From the NCBI GenBank assembly GCA_026982695.1, contig JALSGS010000052.1, positions 1 through 64,000 on the forward strand: a DNA stretch of 64,000 nucleotides, given 5' to 3'. Position numbers and translations under genes: made by a program. Position 1 is the stretch's first letter, and each line of letters opens with the position of its first letter. Shown one piece after another: positions 27,286 to 35,216 of the stretch. The notes under the pieces were generated by a model. The model had not been told where the DNA came from and made no database searches. It saw only the letters and a list, made by a program, of their open reading frames with translations. Source of the DNA: Saprospiraceae bacterium (GTDB lineage Bacteria > Bacteroidota > Bacteroidia > Chitinophagales > Saprospiraceae).

Positions 27286-28623
27286 TCAGGTCCATCCTTC
27301 GAACTCGAGGCGCATACCCTTACGACTTTCGTCAAACTGGCCATTGTGCCACACCATATGGCCGTTTACAAATGTCATCTCTACACTGCCACGAAAAGCG
27401 TGTCCCTCGAAAGGCGACCACCCACATTTGTAGTAAATATTGTCGGGCCTCACAGTTACTTCCTTGTCCAGATCGACCAATACCAAGTCAGCCCAGTAGC
27501 CTTCGTCGATAAAGCCTCGCTCTTTTAAGCGAAAGCAAATAGCAGGAGCATGGCACATCTTCTCCACAATGCGTTCCAGCGAAATCAGTCCCTGGTGGTA
27601 ACATGCCAACATGATCTGTAGCGCATGTTGCACCAAAGGCAAGCCAGCAGGCGCTTTCAAGTAAGGTTGTGCTTTTTCTCGAGCAGTGTGCGGCGCATGG
27701 TCCGTGGCGATCAGGTCGAGGCGATCGTCGAGCAAGGCTGCCAGCAGCGCTTCGCGATGCTCAGGCCCTTTGATGGCAGGATTACACTTAATGCGATTGC
27801 CCAGCTGAGTGTAGTCGCGGGCATCGAAATAGAGGTGATGCACGCAAAGCTCTGCCGTAATGCGCTTGTCGGTCAGTGGCTTGTCGTTTTCAAAAAGGGC
27901 GAGCTCATCGCGCGTGCTGAGATGCAGTACGTGCAGACGCGTACCATACCGACGCGCTAGGTCAACCGCCATCGAAGAGGACAAGTAGCACGCTTCAGTA
28001 CTCCGTATCTGGGGATGGAGCTGTACAGGTACCGCTTCGCCATAGCGCGCAATGGCCTGCTCTAAGTTGCGGCGAATGGTAGTTTCGTCTTCGCAATGTG
28101 TAGCGATGAGCATGGGACAAGTAGCAAATAACCGCTCAAGCGTGTTTGTATCATCTACCAACATATTGCCCGTGCTCGAACCCATGAATACCTTGATGCC
28201 ACATACCCGGCGCGAGTCGGTGCGCAACACCGCTTCGAGATTATCGTTAGTCGCACCCATGTAGAATGAATAGTTAGCCAAAGAACTGCGAGCAGCAATG
28301 GCGTATTTCTCTTCGAGCCGATCCGGCGTCGTAGCTGGCGGTTTTGTATTGGGCATTTCCATAAATGAGGTCACACCACCAGCTACTGCAGCCCTAGACT
28401 CCGTCGCAATGCTGGCTTTGTGCGTGAGCCCTGGCTCGCGAAAGTGCACTTGATCGTCGATAATGCCTGGCAATAAAACTTTGCCTTGAGCATCAATCTC
28501 TGTAGCGGCAAATCCCGAAAAACTGCCCTTTCGGTAAATGCGTCCCTGGCGAATCCATATATCGCCTTCTTCGATTTTTCCTCGATTGACAATACGAGCA
28601 TTGCGAATGATGAGCTCTTGCAT
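27286..28623 (-). CDS. pyrC: Dihydroorotase
   Basis: A 445-residue class I dihydroorotase converting carbamoyl-aspartate to dihydroorotate in pyrimidine synthesis. The metal-binding HxH-like start is DDQVHFREPGLTHK, with later ligands in ATHCED, LHVLHLSTRDE and the C-terminal catalytic Asp in ATDHAPHT. An in-frame extension of 46 codons is unlikely to be used because the family starts at MQELIIRNARIVN (ATG at 28623). TACCTTTG at 28654-28647 is a good -7 box. purM follows on the same strand. Confidence 0.93.
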   Translation of the reverse strand: MQELIIRNARIVNRGKIEEGDIWIRQGRIYRKGSFSGFAATEIDAQGKVLLPGIIDDQVHFREPGLTHKASIATESRAAVAGGVTSFMEMPNTKPPATTPDRLEEKYAIAARSSLANYSFYMGATNDNLEAVLRTDSRRVCGIKVFMGSSTGNMLVDDTNTLERLFATCPMLIATHCEDETTIRRNLEQAIARYGEAVPVQLHPQIRSTEACYLSSSMAVDLARRYGTRLHVLHLSTRDELALFENDKPLTDKRITAELCVHHLYFDARDYTQLGNRIKCNPAIKGPEHREALLAALLDDRLDLIATDHAPHTAREKAQPYLKAPAGLPLVQHALQIMLACYHQGLISLERIVEKMCHAPAICFRLKERGFIDEGYWADLVLVDLDKEVTVRPDNIYYKCGWSPFEGHAFRGSVEMTFVNGHMVWHNGQFDESRKGMRLEFEGWT

Positions 28624-29322
28624 GGTGACATAGTATATGTGTACCCCAAAGGTACGAGCTGTGCATAGATGGATGTACTGATGTGTAGTCACTAATATTA
28701 GTGATAAATTATTGATAAAATTGATGCATTTAATCATTAAATGTTGTGTTTTCCATGTCACTACTTTGGTTTTTTTCTTTATTGTCTGGAATGTCTTAGA
28801 AAGTGACTAAACTTGGCACAATTATTGACCCTTTGAGATAAAGGGCGTGTTTTTTTATTTTTTTTGCGACCCTTGCATAAATGGCTGATTTTCAATTCAT
28901 TATGTGATGCATTTTACATTTTATTTATTTTTAAAAATACTTTTTGCAGTCTTTTTTGCAAGGCTGCGAGTTGTTATATATGCTTGAATATACCTCTTTC
29001 TCGTTTCTTCCTCTTGCATGATGTGGCTTTATCCTTTATGTTTGTGACAGAATTGTGGTAAAGGCAGAATCCTCTCGTCTTATTTCCCCCTACCCTAGTA
29101 AGATCCGTATACTTGACTGACAATAATGTGTTGTCGTCATGTGCGTGTCGGCGCGTGTGTAAAAGAAAGACCAGCTTGCCCCCCAAGTTTTTTATGGCTC
29201 AGTGAGTGTGTGCGAAGTTGCTTCGCATTGCTCGCTGAACTACCCCCTCGCCGCCTAAAGGCAAACCTTACGATTGTTTGAATAGATTCCCCCCTTTTTA
29301 GGTCCAACCAAAACTTACACTT
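28624..29322. other. AT-rich 699-bp intergenic region upstream of pyrC and the beta-helix gene
   Basis: No gene supported. The pyrC -7 box lies at 28647-28654. A 6-bp hairpin CCCTTT/AAAGGG (28829-28845) followed by a T-rich run at 28850-28865 looks like a plus-strand terminator although no plus-strand gene precedes it; a short RNA ending there is possible. C6 tracts occur at 29179-29184 and 29289-29294. Open frames across the region are short, AT-driven and unlike proteins. Confidence 0.5.
28647..28654 (-). promoter_or_regulatory. Candidate -7 element of pyrC
   Basis: On the minus strand TACCTTTG preceded by GCTCG, the same 13-mer as upstream of purM. It lies 23 bases before the pyrC ATG. 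Confidence 0.5.
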
Positions 29323-30315
29323 ATGAACAGGGAACACGTATTTCGATTCGTGGGGGCCATACTATGCCTCTTACTTTCCACCACCACATTTACACAGCGC
29401 ATTTACGTAAAGCCTGACGGGCAGGGTGATGGGTCGAGCTGGGCACATGCGGCTGGCGACTTGGCACAAATCATGGCTAAAGCCACTCCTGGTACCGAGA
29501 TATGGGTAGCCCAAGGAGTGTATACGCCGGGCGAACACCGCCATGACGCTTTCGTTTTGCGAAATGGAGTAGCTGTATATGGCGGATTTTTTGGCAATGA
29601 ACAAACACTAGCCCAACGAGATGTGTATCGTCGCCCCACTGTGTTGAGCGGAGAAATCGGTAGCTCTTCGGTGGAAGATAACGCGTATAACGTAGTTGTC
29701 GTATCGGGCTGGAGCGATGCTACCCGTCTAGACGGATTTGTGATTCGTGGTGGCTGCGCTAATGGGGTTGGAGAGCCAAGCAGCCGTCTGCGTTGTGGAG
29801 GTGGTATTTATATAGAAGGACACGAGCAAGAGCCATCGCAGGTGCAAATTGTCAATTGTACCATTGAGGATAATTATGCACGCGATGGCGGTGCGGTGTT
29901 TGTCGCTTCTTCTTATGGGCGCAAGGCCGATCCGGCTTTTATCGCCTGTGTGTTTCGCGATAATCGCGCTGACCTTGATGGTGGGGCTATTTACGTTGAT
30001 GCACGCCTCAATGGCCAGAGCAGACCACAGTTTTGGTACTGCACTTTCCAACAGAATTTAGGCAACTACGGTGGGGCATTATTTGCCAATGGGTACAGTG
30101 GCGTAGTTGAAATGACTGTCAGAGATTGTACGTTCCAACAAAACAATGCGTATGTGCGTGGGGGCGCTATCTATCACATGGATTCCAACGGAACAGCTTC
30201 CTCAGCCATCACAGCTTGCCGCTTTGTCGAGACCTATGATGCCTATGGGTCAGAAAATGTATTGACCTATAGCTTGGACCGCATACTGTCGCGATCGATT
30301 TTTTCTAGGTTGTAA
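29323..30315 (+). CDS. Secreted right-handed parallel beta-helix protein
   Basis: A 330-residue protein with a signal peptide (residues about 1-25, ending FTQ). It starts with the segment IYVKPDGQGDGSSWAHA, common at the head of pectate-lyase-like helices. Repeating coils follow: DGFVIRGGCAN, VQIVNCTIEDNYARDGGAVF, FIACVFRDNRADLDGGAIYV, WYCTFQQNLGNYGGALF, RDCTFQQNNAYVRGGAIY. This is the polymorphic-membrane-protein/adhesin type of helix. There is no recognisable type IX C-terminal sorting domain, and the last coil is followed by only about 40 residues. A role in adhesion or polysaccharide binding is inference. Upstream is a C6 tract close to the start. Confidence 0.75.
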   Translation: MNREHVFRFVGAILCLLLSTTTFTQRIYVKPDGQGDGSSWAHAAGDLAQIMAKATPGTEIWVAQGVYTPGEHRHDAFVLRNGVAVYGGFFGNEQTLAQRDVYRRPTVLSGEIGSSSVEDNAYNVVVVSGWSDATRLDGFVIRGGCANGVGEPSSRLRCGGGIYIEGHEQEPSQVQIVNCTIEDNYARDGGAVFVASSYGRKADPAFIACVFRDNRADLDGGAIYVDARLNGQSRPQFWYCTFQQNLGNYGGALFANGYSGVVEMTVRDCTFQQNNAYVRGGAIYHMDSNGTASSAITACRFVETYDAYGSENVLTYSLDRILSRSIFSRL

Positions 30316-30394
30316 ACTGAAAATAATATTTAGGTGTGTACCCCCCATCCCCCCTTTTGATTCAAAAAAACACTTTACACAAAAACAAACCACT

Positions 30395-30508
30395 ATGAAC
30401 AGCGATACGATACTTTTTGTGCTTTTTGCCGTTTTGCCCACTGTGTGGCTTTTTGGAAAAATCATTTGCGCATCTCTTCAGCGCGAACAGTGGCACTACC
30501 GTAGCTAA
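30395..30508 (+). CDS. Possible 37-residue membrane miniprotein
   Basis: An ATG-initiated frame of 37 codons (MNSDTILFVLFAVLPTVWLF then a basic, polar tail ending HYRS). One hydrophobic helix would span the membrane. It is preceded by the motif CCCCCCTTTT and AAACACTTTACAC, resembling the leader of the beta-helix gene upstream (CCCCCCTTTTT and AAACTTACAC), and is followed about 80 bases later by a strong terminator. That context is what supports it; there is no homology evidence. Confidence 0.35.
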   Translation: MNSDTILFVLFAVLPTVWLFGKIICASLQREQWHYRS

Positions 30509-30590
30509 TAGCTATAATACTTACTTAAGTGTATGTACGGCCTGGCTGCTGGCTGGGCTTGGTGGAAAACGTGATGTTTGATTCTCGCAG

Positions 30591-30625
30591 GTCTCTCTTC
30601 CCTTAGGGGAAGGGGGACTTTTTTT
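30591..30625 (+). terminator. Strong rho-independent terminator
   Basis: A 12-bp stem GTCTCTCTTCCC/GGGAAGGGGGAC with two G-U pairs, a TTAG loop and seven T residues. It ends a plus-strand transcript containing the small membrane frame and possibly the beta-helix gene. Confidence 0.85.
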
Positions 30626-30712
30626 ATTGTCACTTTTGAAAGTGAACTCATAAGGTTTTTTAATTAAGTATGATGAAAAGATGATTGTTCACCTCTTCTT
30701 AAAATTCGTGCC

Positions 30713-31837
30713 ATGAAACTTGCTTATGTCCAATCTGTTGTAGGGCTGATTACGCTGTTGTTGAGCTTTGCAGCTTGCCAAAAAACGGCTACCGACGAAC
30801 TGTGTGACCCTAACTCCATCAACATAGAACAGTTCGACCAAAATTTGCAGAAGGAGTTGGACCGCTGTGCCAAAGGCTACACTTATGTGATCATGCAAAA
30901 TGGAAAGGTAATCGCTACGCGTTCAGAAGGTGCTGCCCGCAGCTTCACCGATGGCTATGAGGCATGGAGCACCAACCAAAAGATGCACATTGCCTCGATC
31001 AGCAAAACGATTACTACCGTGGCCACCTTGCGCGTGCTCGAAATGAAGGGGCTGAGCCCTGAAGCCAAGATTGCCGACTTTCTGCCTCCTCACTGGTCTC
31101 GTGGTCCGGCTATTGAGTACATTGACTTTCGCGATTTGCTGAGCCACCGCACGGGGTTACTCGAACGGGGTACCCAATCGGGTAGCGCGACGCGCTACGA
31201 CTCTTTGCGCATGTACGTCGCTATAGGCGCCAATGGCTTCAAAACGCGCCGATATGCCAACTCGCATCATGCCTTGATGCGCGTCATTTTACCTGTACTT
31301 TGGGACTATCCCAATATCTCTGGGCGCATCTACGACGAGGCTTATACCAACCAACGCTATGAAGAGATCGTCCAGCAGGTAGTCTTTGCCCCCTTGGGCA
31401 TAGAAGCTGCACTAAACTTCGACCATCTTAGCAATGGTGTGTTGGCGTATATCTCTTGTGGTGATGAAGATGGACTAGGAAAGTTGGCCAATTACCAGAG
31501 TACAGCTGGTGGCTTTGGATGGGTGATGTCGGCTAATGACCTAGCTAAATTTTGGGCTTATCTATGGCATTCTGAGTCCTTGATTACGGCATCCAGTCGT
31601 GCTGAAATGTACGACTATGAAATGGGGTTGTACAACTCAGGCAATGCCTTTACAGGCGATCGCTACTGGTGCAAACTGGGTGGTTGGAATTTTGGCAATA
31701 GCCACTGGCTGCGTAGCGGTGCCTTTGCGTATCAAGATGGTACGGGGTTAATTCTGTTTGTCAATTCAAAGACCGAAGGTGAAGGTTTTAGAGATATGGT
31801 TAATCGTGCCTATGAAGCTTCCTTTGGGTGTTTTTAA
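30713..31837 (+). CDS. Serine hydrolase, beta-lactamase/class C family lipoprotein
   Basis: A 374-residue protein with a lipoprotein signal peptide (LLSFAACQK, lipobox Cys). The active-site SxxK is SISK in MHIASISKTITTVATLRV. The second motif YxN is YANSHH, and a third-motif candidate lies in FVNSKTEGEGF. These make it a penicillin-binding-protein/beta-lactamase fold enzyme such as an esterase or D-alanyl peptidase. True antibiotic hydrolysis is not indicated. It is monocistronic between two terminators and faces the EEP-family gene. Confidence 0.83.
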   Translation: MKLAYVQSVVGLITLLLSFAACQKTATDELCDPNSINIEQFDQNLQKELDRCAKGYTYVIMQNGKVIATRSEGAARSFTDGYEAWSTNQKMHIASISKTITTVATLRVLEMKGLSPEAKIADFLPPHWSRGPAIEYIDFRDLLSHRTGLLERGTQSGSATRYDSLRMYVAIGANGFKTRRYANSHHALMRVILPVLWDYPNISGRIYDEAYTNQRYEEIVQQVVFAPLGIEAALNFDHLSNGVLAYISCGDEDGLGKLANYQSTAGGFGWVMSANDLAKFWAYLWHSESLITASSRAEMYDYEMGLYNSGNAFTGDRYWCKLGGWNFGNSHWLRSGAFAYQDGTGLILFVNSKTEGEGFRDMVNRAYEASFGCF

Positions 31838-31884
31838 AGTGGCAAGTTGCGTATATACATCGGGTACACAATTTAATATGTACA

Positions 31885-31918
31885 GCGGCAGCACGGTGTT
31901 TGTGTTGCCGCCTTTTTT
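31885..31918 (+). terminator. Rho-independent terminator after the serine hydrolase gene
   Basis: A 10-bp stem GCGGCAGCAC/GTGTTGCCGC with one G-U pair, a 7-base loop and six T residues that overlap the stop codon of the convergent gene. Confidence 0.85.
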
Positions 31919-32948
31919 ATCGTATCAGTACGATAAATACGGGGAAATGATCGGAATATCCGCCCAGATAGGCACCCCCTGCGAAGGTGCGCAAAGGATA
32001 GCCCTTGTATCGCCCTGATTGTTGCACTAGGTATTTTTTCTTGAAAATATGTGCTGTGTGGAAGCGGAATCCCGTGTCAGGTGGATGGACTAAGTTGCCC
32101 GAGACGATCATCTGGTCAAAAAGATTCCAGGTGTCGCGCCAAGCCAGTGTGCCAAAGCCGCGTCGGTATAAGTCAAACATGGGATTGTAGAGAGTGCAGC
32201 CTTTGGCCAAGCGTTTTTTCGACACGGGGTGCAGTACTTGGCGTACACTGGGGCTGACAGGATCATCGTTGAGATCACCCATGATGATGATGCGCGCAGT
32301 GGGCTGCACCGCACAGATGGAATCGACCACGTGTTTCACTTGCTTAGCAGCTTTGATTCGCTTGTGACGCGAGGCTTGTTCGCCACCGCTGCGAGAAGGC
32401 CAGTGGTTGACCAATAGGTGGATTGTGTCGCCCAATAGCGTGCCGCTCACCACTAGTAGATCGCGCGTATAGTCGGTGCTTCCATCGCTGTGTGTCAGGT
32501 AGAGTGGGTACACCTTAGAGTAAAAAGGCTGAAAATAGCGCGCTTGGTAGAGCAATGCCACATCGATACCGCGCTCGTCGGGACTGTCGAAGTGCACAAT
32601 CTGGTAGTGCCGATCGGCCAATACCGGTTGTGCCACCAGATCTTCCAAGACTTTGCGATTTTCCACTTCAGATATGCCGAGCACGATGGCACCTACAGGA
32701 CTGACCTGAGTGCCTATATCGGCTATAACGCGAGCCATATGGGCTTGCTTTTCTAGGTAGCGCTCTGTATCCCAGCCGCGGCCGCCGTGCGGCGTGAATT
32801 CTTCGTCGCGAATATCAGGCGTATCGATAGTGTCGAATAGGTTTTCAAGATTATAAAAGCCAATTACGGCTACTTCTCGAGCTGGATTTTGTGCCGAAAT
32901 AAAGGTAATACTCAAGGCAAATGCCCAAAAGACTAATGTACTTCTCAT
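31917..32948 (-). CDS. Secreted endonuclease/exonuclease/phosphatase (EEP) family protein
   Basis: A 343-residue protein with a cleavable signal peptide (about 19 residues, ending FISA). The EEP core is visible as FYNLENLFDTIDTP, LGISEVENRKVLEDL (metal-binding Glu), LVNHWPSRSGG, IIMGDLNDDPVSPSV (catalytic Asp/Asn) and the C-terminal GYSDHFPVF (catalytic Asp-His). The family contains nucleases and lipid or phosphoester phosphatases. Bacteroidota members of this subgroup are commonly secreted DNases or phosphoesterases. It is transcribed opposite to its neighbours. Confidence 0.87.
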   Translation of the reverse strand: MRSTLVFWAFALSITFISAQNPAREVAVIGFYNLENLFDTIDTPDIRDEEFTPHGGRGWDTERYLEKQAHMARVIADIGTQVSPVGAIVLGISEVENRKVLEDLVAQPVLADRHYQIVHFDSPDERGIDVALLYQARYFQPFYSKVYPLYLTHSDGSTDYTRDLLVVSGTLLGDTIHLLVNHWPSRSGGEQASRHKRIKAAKQVKHVVDSICAVQPTARIIIMGDLNDDPVSPSVRQVLHPVSKKRLAKGCTLYNPMFDLYRRGFGTLAWRDTWNLFDQMIVSGNLVHPPDTGFRFHTAHIFKKKYLVQQSGRYKGYPLRTFAGGAYLGGYSDHFPVFIVLIR

Positions 32949-33263
32949 CGGGATGAAGTTGATTAAAGCTACAAGTTATGCCTAATTACGCTGTTTAGTA
33001 AAACAACCCTTTTCAAGAATCCATCTAGCAATCGGATGTTGTTGCTGAGAATGGACAGTCCCGGCTTTCTTGTGCAAAGACGTGTTGAGAATAAAGAACC
33101 AATGGAAAAGAGCAATTTTTTTTGAAAAAAACTTGCAAAAGTCCCCCCCCCCACTTATACTTGTTAACAATAATTTATCTGAAAAAAGGGTGGTTGCTTT
33201 GACCTTAATGAGACCTATAGCTGACCTTACACTTGTGATGGTTTAACACAAATATTGCAAATC
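32949..33263. other. 315-bp region with a C10 homopolymer upstream of the peptide/propeller genes
   Basis: No gene seen. A run of ten C residues lies at 33143-33152, in an A/T-rich context, about 110 bases upstream of the first small peptide gene. A TTG and a TA-rich segment follow (cacttatacttgttaac), compatible with a promoter. Such tracts can change length by slippage. Confidence 0.5.
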
Positions 33264-33479
33264 ATGAAGAAGTTGTTGCTTTTAACGCTGTGCTTTTTGG
33301 GCGCATTGTCTTTTCTACAAGGGAGCGTACCTGATTTTTCACCTGTTTGGCTTGCGTGTGTGTCGGAAGATCAATTTACCGATTGCTCGGTGATCCGATG
33401 CGAGGTAGACTGCAATACCAGCTGTAACCCATCTTGGCAATTGGACTGTGCCACAGCTTGTGGAGGAAATGCCTATTGA
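33264..33479 (+). CDS. Small secreted Cys-rich peptide (71 residues), pair 1
   Basis: A signal peptide (MKKLLLLTLCFLGALSFLQG) is followed by about 50 residues containing seven cysteines (WLAC, FTDC, VIRC, EVDC, NTSC, QLDC, ATAC) and ending GGNAY. The frame opens at a TTG at 33255, but the ATG at 33264 fits the signal peptide. The size, export signal, Cys-rich tail and position before a beta-propeller lipoprotein recall the NVEALA-type small proteins of Bacteroides that neighbour six-bladed propeller genes. The NVEALA sequence itself is not present. Function unknown. Confidence 0.6.
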   Translation: MKKLLLLTLCFLGALSFLQGSVPDFSPVWLACVSEDQFTDCSVIRCEVDCNTSCNPSWQLDCATACGGNAY

Positions 33480-33615
33480 ATAGCATTGTTGTACGGTGAT
33501 CTTTTCTACTTGTGCACCGATGGAGAAGTACCAGAGGCTGGGTGATGGGCATTTGGGTATTCGGAAAGGTGCCCGATTATTATGGGGAATGGGACAATTT
33601 TTTTCAAGTATGTGG

Positions 33616-34953
33616 ATGATAACGCAATTTGATCGAGTGAAGACCACTCTTTTTTTAGAAATTGGGCTTTTGGTTGTAGGTGCGACATGTGTTTTTTCTG
33701 CCTGCACTATGGAAAAGCCTCAGGCTGTAGCACACTCAAAAGCCTTGATTCCTCTACAGATCGACCTCAAGGATCATCAGCTTTTTTCTTTTAGACAGTT
33801 TTTCGATACCCTCTATTACATCCCGTTGGGTGGGTATCCAGACTTGCTCCTAGGCGAAGTAGACAAAATTTCCATTACGACGCATTACATCTTCATCTTA
33901 GACCGCCCATTGGATGAAATAACGCGCGTGAGTGTATTTCGCAAAGATGGGAGCTTTGTCCGTTCCTATACCAGTGCTTCAGAAGGGCCTCAACGCCTCG
34001 TGCAGATCAACGATTTTGACTTCGATGAGCAAAAAGAACACCTTTATTTGCTTTCGCGATTTGAGCGAAAAATAGCCGTGTACGATCTGGATGGCCATTT
34101 GCGCACACATTATTTCTTGCCCAGCATGTTTCGGCAAATGGTAGCCGTACCTACTCGGCGTGCAGCTTTTTGGCTTTATGCCGACAATGTGCCGTTGGCA
34201 GTAAGTACTACGAGTACTACGACTCGTTCAGTAACGGACACTGGTTGCACTTACAACTTGAGCCATATCCTTTCCAATGAGAATCTCTATTATGTCGATC
34301 TGGATCAATGCACCATGTATGGATGGGTCCCCATTAACGAATCGCTGGTGTATGAAAAGCTCAATTATCCGTTTTTTTCCAACCGTCACTCTTCCAGGCA
34401 ATATTTTTTTCACCAGTGGTTCAATGATACTATTTATCAATTTGATGTGACGGACCCTGCCTCCTTCCGACCGGCATTTGTGTTGGACTTTGGTGCCCAA
34501 CATCTCAGCGTAGCACATCAAGAGCGATTGGCTGCACTGCCGAGTACTGTAGAGAAAATGTTTTATCTAAACGGCATCCATGATCAAGTCAGGCGGCTGG
34601 AACGAATAGGGTATTGCCAAAATAGGCTTTTTGCCCGTGTCTCTTGTTGGCGCAAGCCCTATCTGATCCAGATAGATTTGTCCAATCAATCAGTTCAAAT
34701 TTTCCAATTGCCTACTCGGCCTGTGTCCAACGATTTCGACTTGTTGCCTGTCTTGCCCATAGAGCGGGCTTTTTACGAAGATGGGATGGTGTTTCTCCTG
34801 TCTGCCCATAAGATTGGAAGCTTGCTCGAAGAAGTGGATGTCGATGTAGCTGACCAGTTGCAGCTCCAGCGCTTTGCCAAAGTGAAGCACTTGCTTCAAT
34901 CCACTGAGCGCGATGCAAATCCCGTGCTCATTCTGGCCAAGATGAAAGATTGA
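33616..34953 (+). CDS. Six-bladed beta-propeller lipoprotein, pair 1
   Basis: About 445 residues. With the ATG at 33616 the protein starts with a lipoprotein signal (KTTLFLEIGLLVVGATCVFSAC). The body looks like the six-bladed beta-propeller family (PF17170-like) of Bacteroidota: FFDTLYYIPLGGYPDLLLGEVDKISI, HYIFILDRP, VSVFRKDGSFVRSY, DFDFDEQKEHLYLLSRFERKIAVYDLDG. The frame continues upstream to 33496, so the start is uncertain, and ATG 33610 is equally possible. It follows the small Cys-rich peptide gene by 136 bp and precedes the second peptide gene by 32 bp. Function unknown; binding of the peptide is a hypothesis. Confidence 0.65.
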   Translation: MITQFDRVKTTLFLEIGLLVVGATCVFSACTMEKPQAVAHSKALIPLQIDLKDHQLFSFRQFFDTLYYIPLGGYPDLLLGEVDKISITTHYIFILDRPLDEITRVSVFRKDGSFVRSYTSASEGPQRLVQINDFDFDEQKEHLYLLSRFERKIAVYDLDGHLRTHYFLPSMFRQMVAVPTRRAAFWLYADNVPLAVSTTSTTTRSVTDTGCTYNLSHILSNENLYYVDLDQCTMYGWVPINESLVYEKLNYPFFSNRHSSRQYFFHQWFNDTIYQFDVTDPASFRPAFVLDFGAQHLSVAHQERLAALPSTVEKMFYLNGIHDQVRRLERIGYCQNRLFARVSCWRKPYLIQIDLSNQSVQIFQLPTRPVSNDFDLLPVLPIERAFYEDGMVFLLSAHKIGSLLEEVDVDVADQLQLQRFAKVKHLLQSTERDANPVLILAKMKD

Positions 34954-34985
34954 GTGTCGTCGTTTACCGAATCAAACTGTTGCTT

Positions 34986-35216
34986 ATGAAAGCCATAATT
35001 ATCTGCTTACTGCTTTTTTGGACTTTCTCAATTGGTAGTTTTTCCATTTCTCCCCAGAAAAATTTGTCATCCGCTATTGAGCAGAGTGGAGCAACCGAAT
35101 CTTGGGCAGCGGAAGGGGAAGAAGAAGTGTTGCGCTGGTGTGGTGTTGGCTGTGATTGCAATGATTGTGGGCCCAAAGGCTTCTGGACATGTATCGTGGT
35201 AGTGGCGCACAATTGA
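34986..35216 (+). CDS. Small secreted Cys-rich peptide (76 residues), pair 2
   Basis: A hydrophobic leader (MKAIIICLLLFWTFSIGSFS) is followed by an acidic spacer and a Cys-rich tail with five cysteines (RWCGVGCDCNDCGPKGFWTC). A TTG 36 bases upstream could extend it. Its 3' end overlaps the start of the next propeller gene by 28 bp, so translation is probably coupled. It is the second peptide in the same arrangement as at 33264; the two peptides share layout but little sequence. Confidence 0.6.
   Translation: MKAIIICLLLFWTFSIGSFSISPQKNLSSAIEQSGATESWAAEGEEEVLRWCGVGCDCNDCGPKGFWTCIVVVAHN

Noticed and set aside
28864-29061. AT-rich plus-strand frame in the pyrC upstream region
   Set aside because: Phe/Leu/Tyr-rich composition produced by T-runs; begins inside the T-tract following a hairpin and has no homology or start context.
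30713-31837. Antibiotic-inactivating class C beta-lactamase
   Set aside because: The SxxK and YxN motifs identify the fold, but the third motif is not a clear KTG and the lipoprotein form matches generic serine hydrolases.
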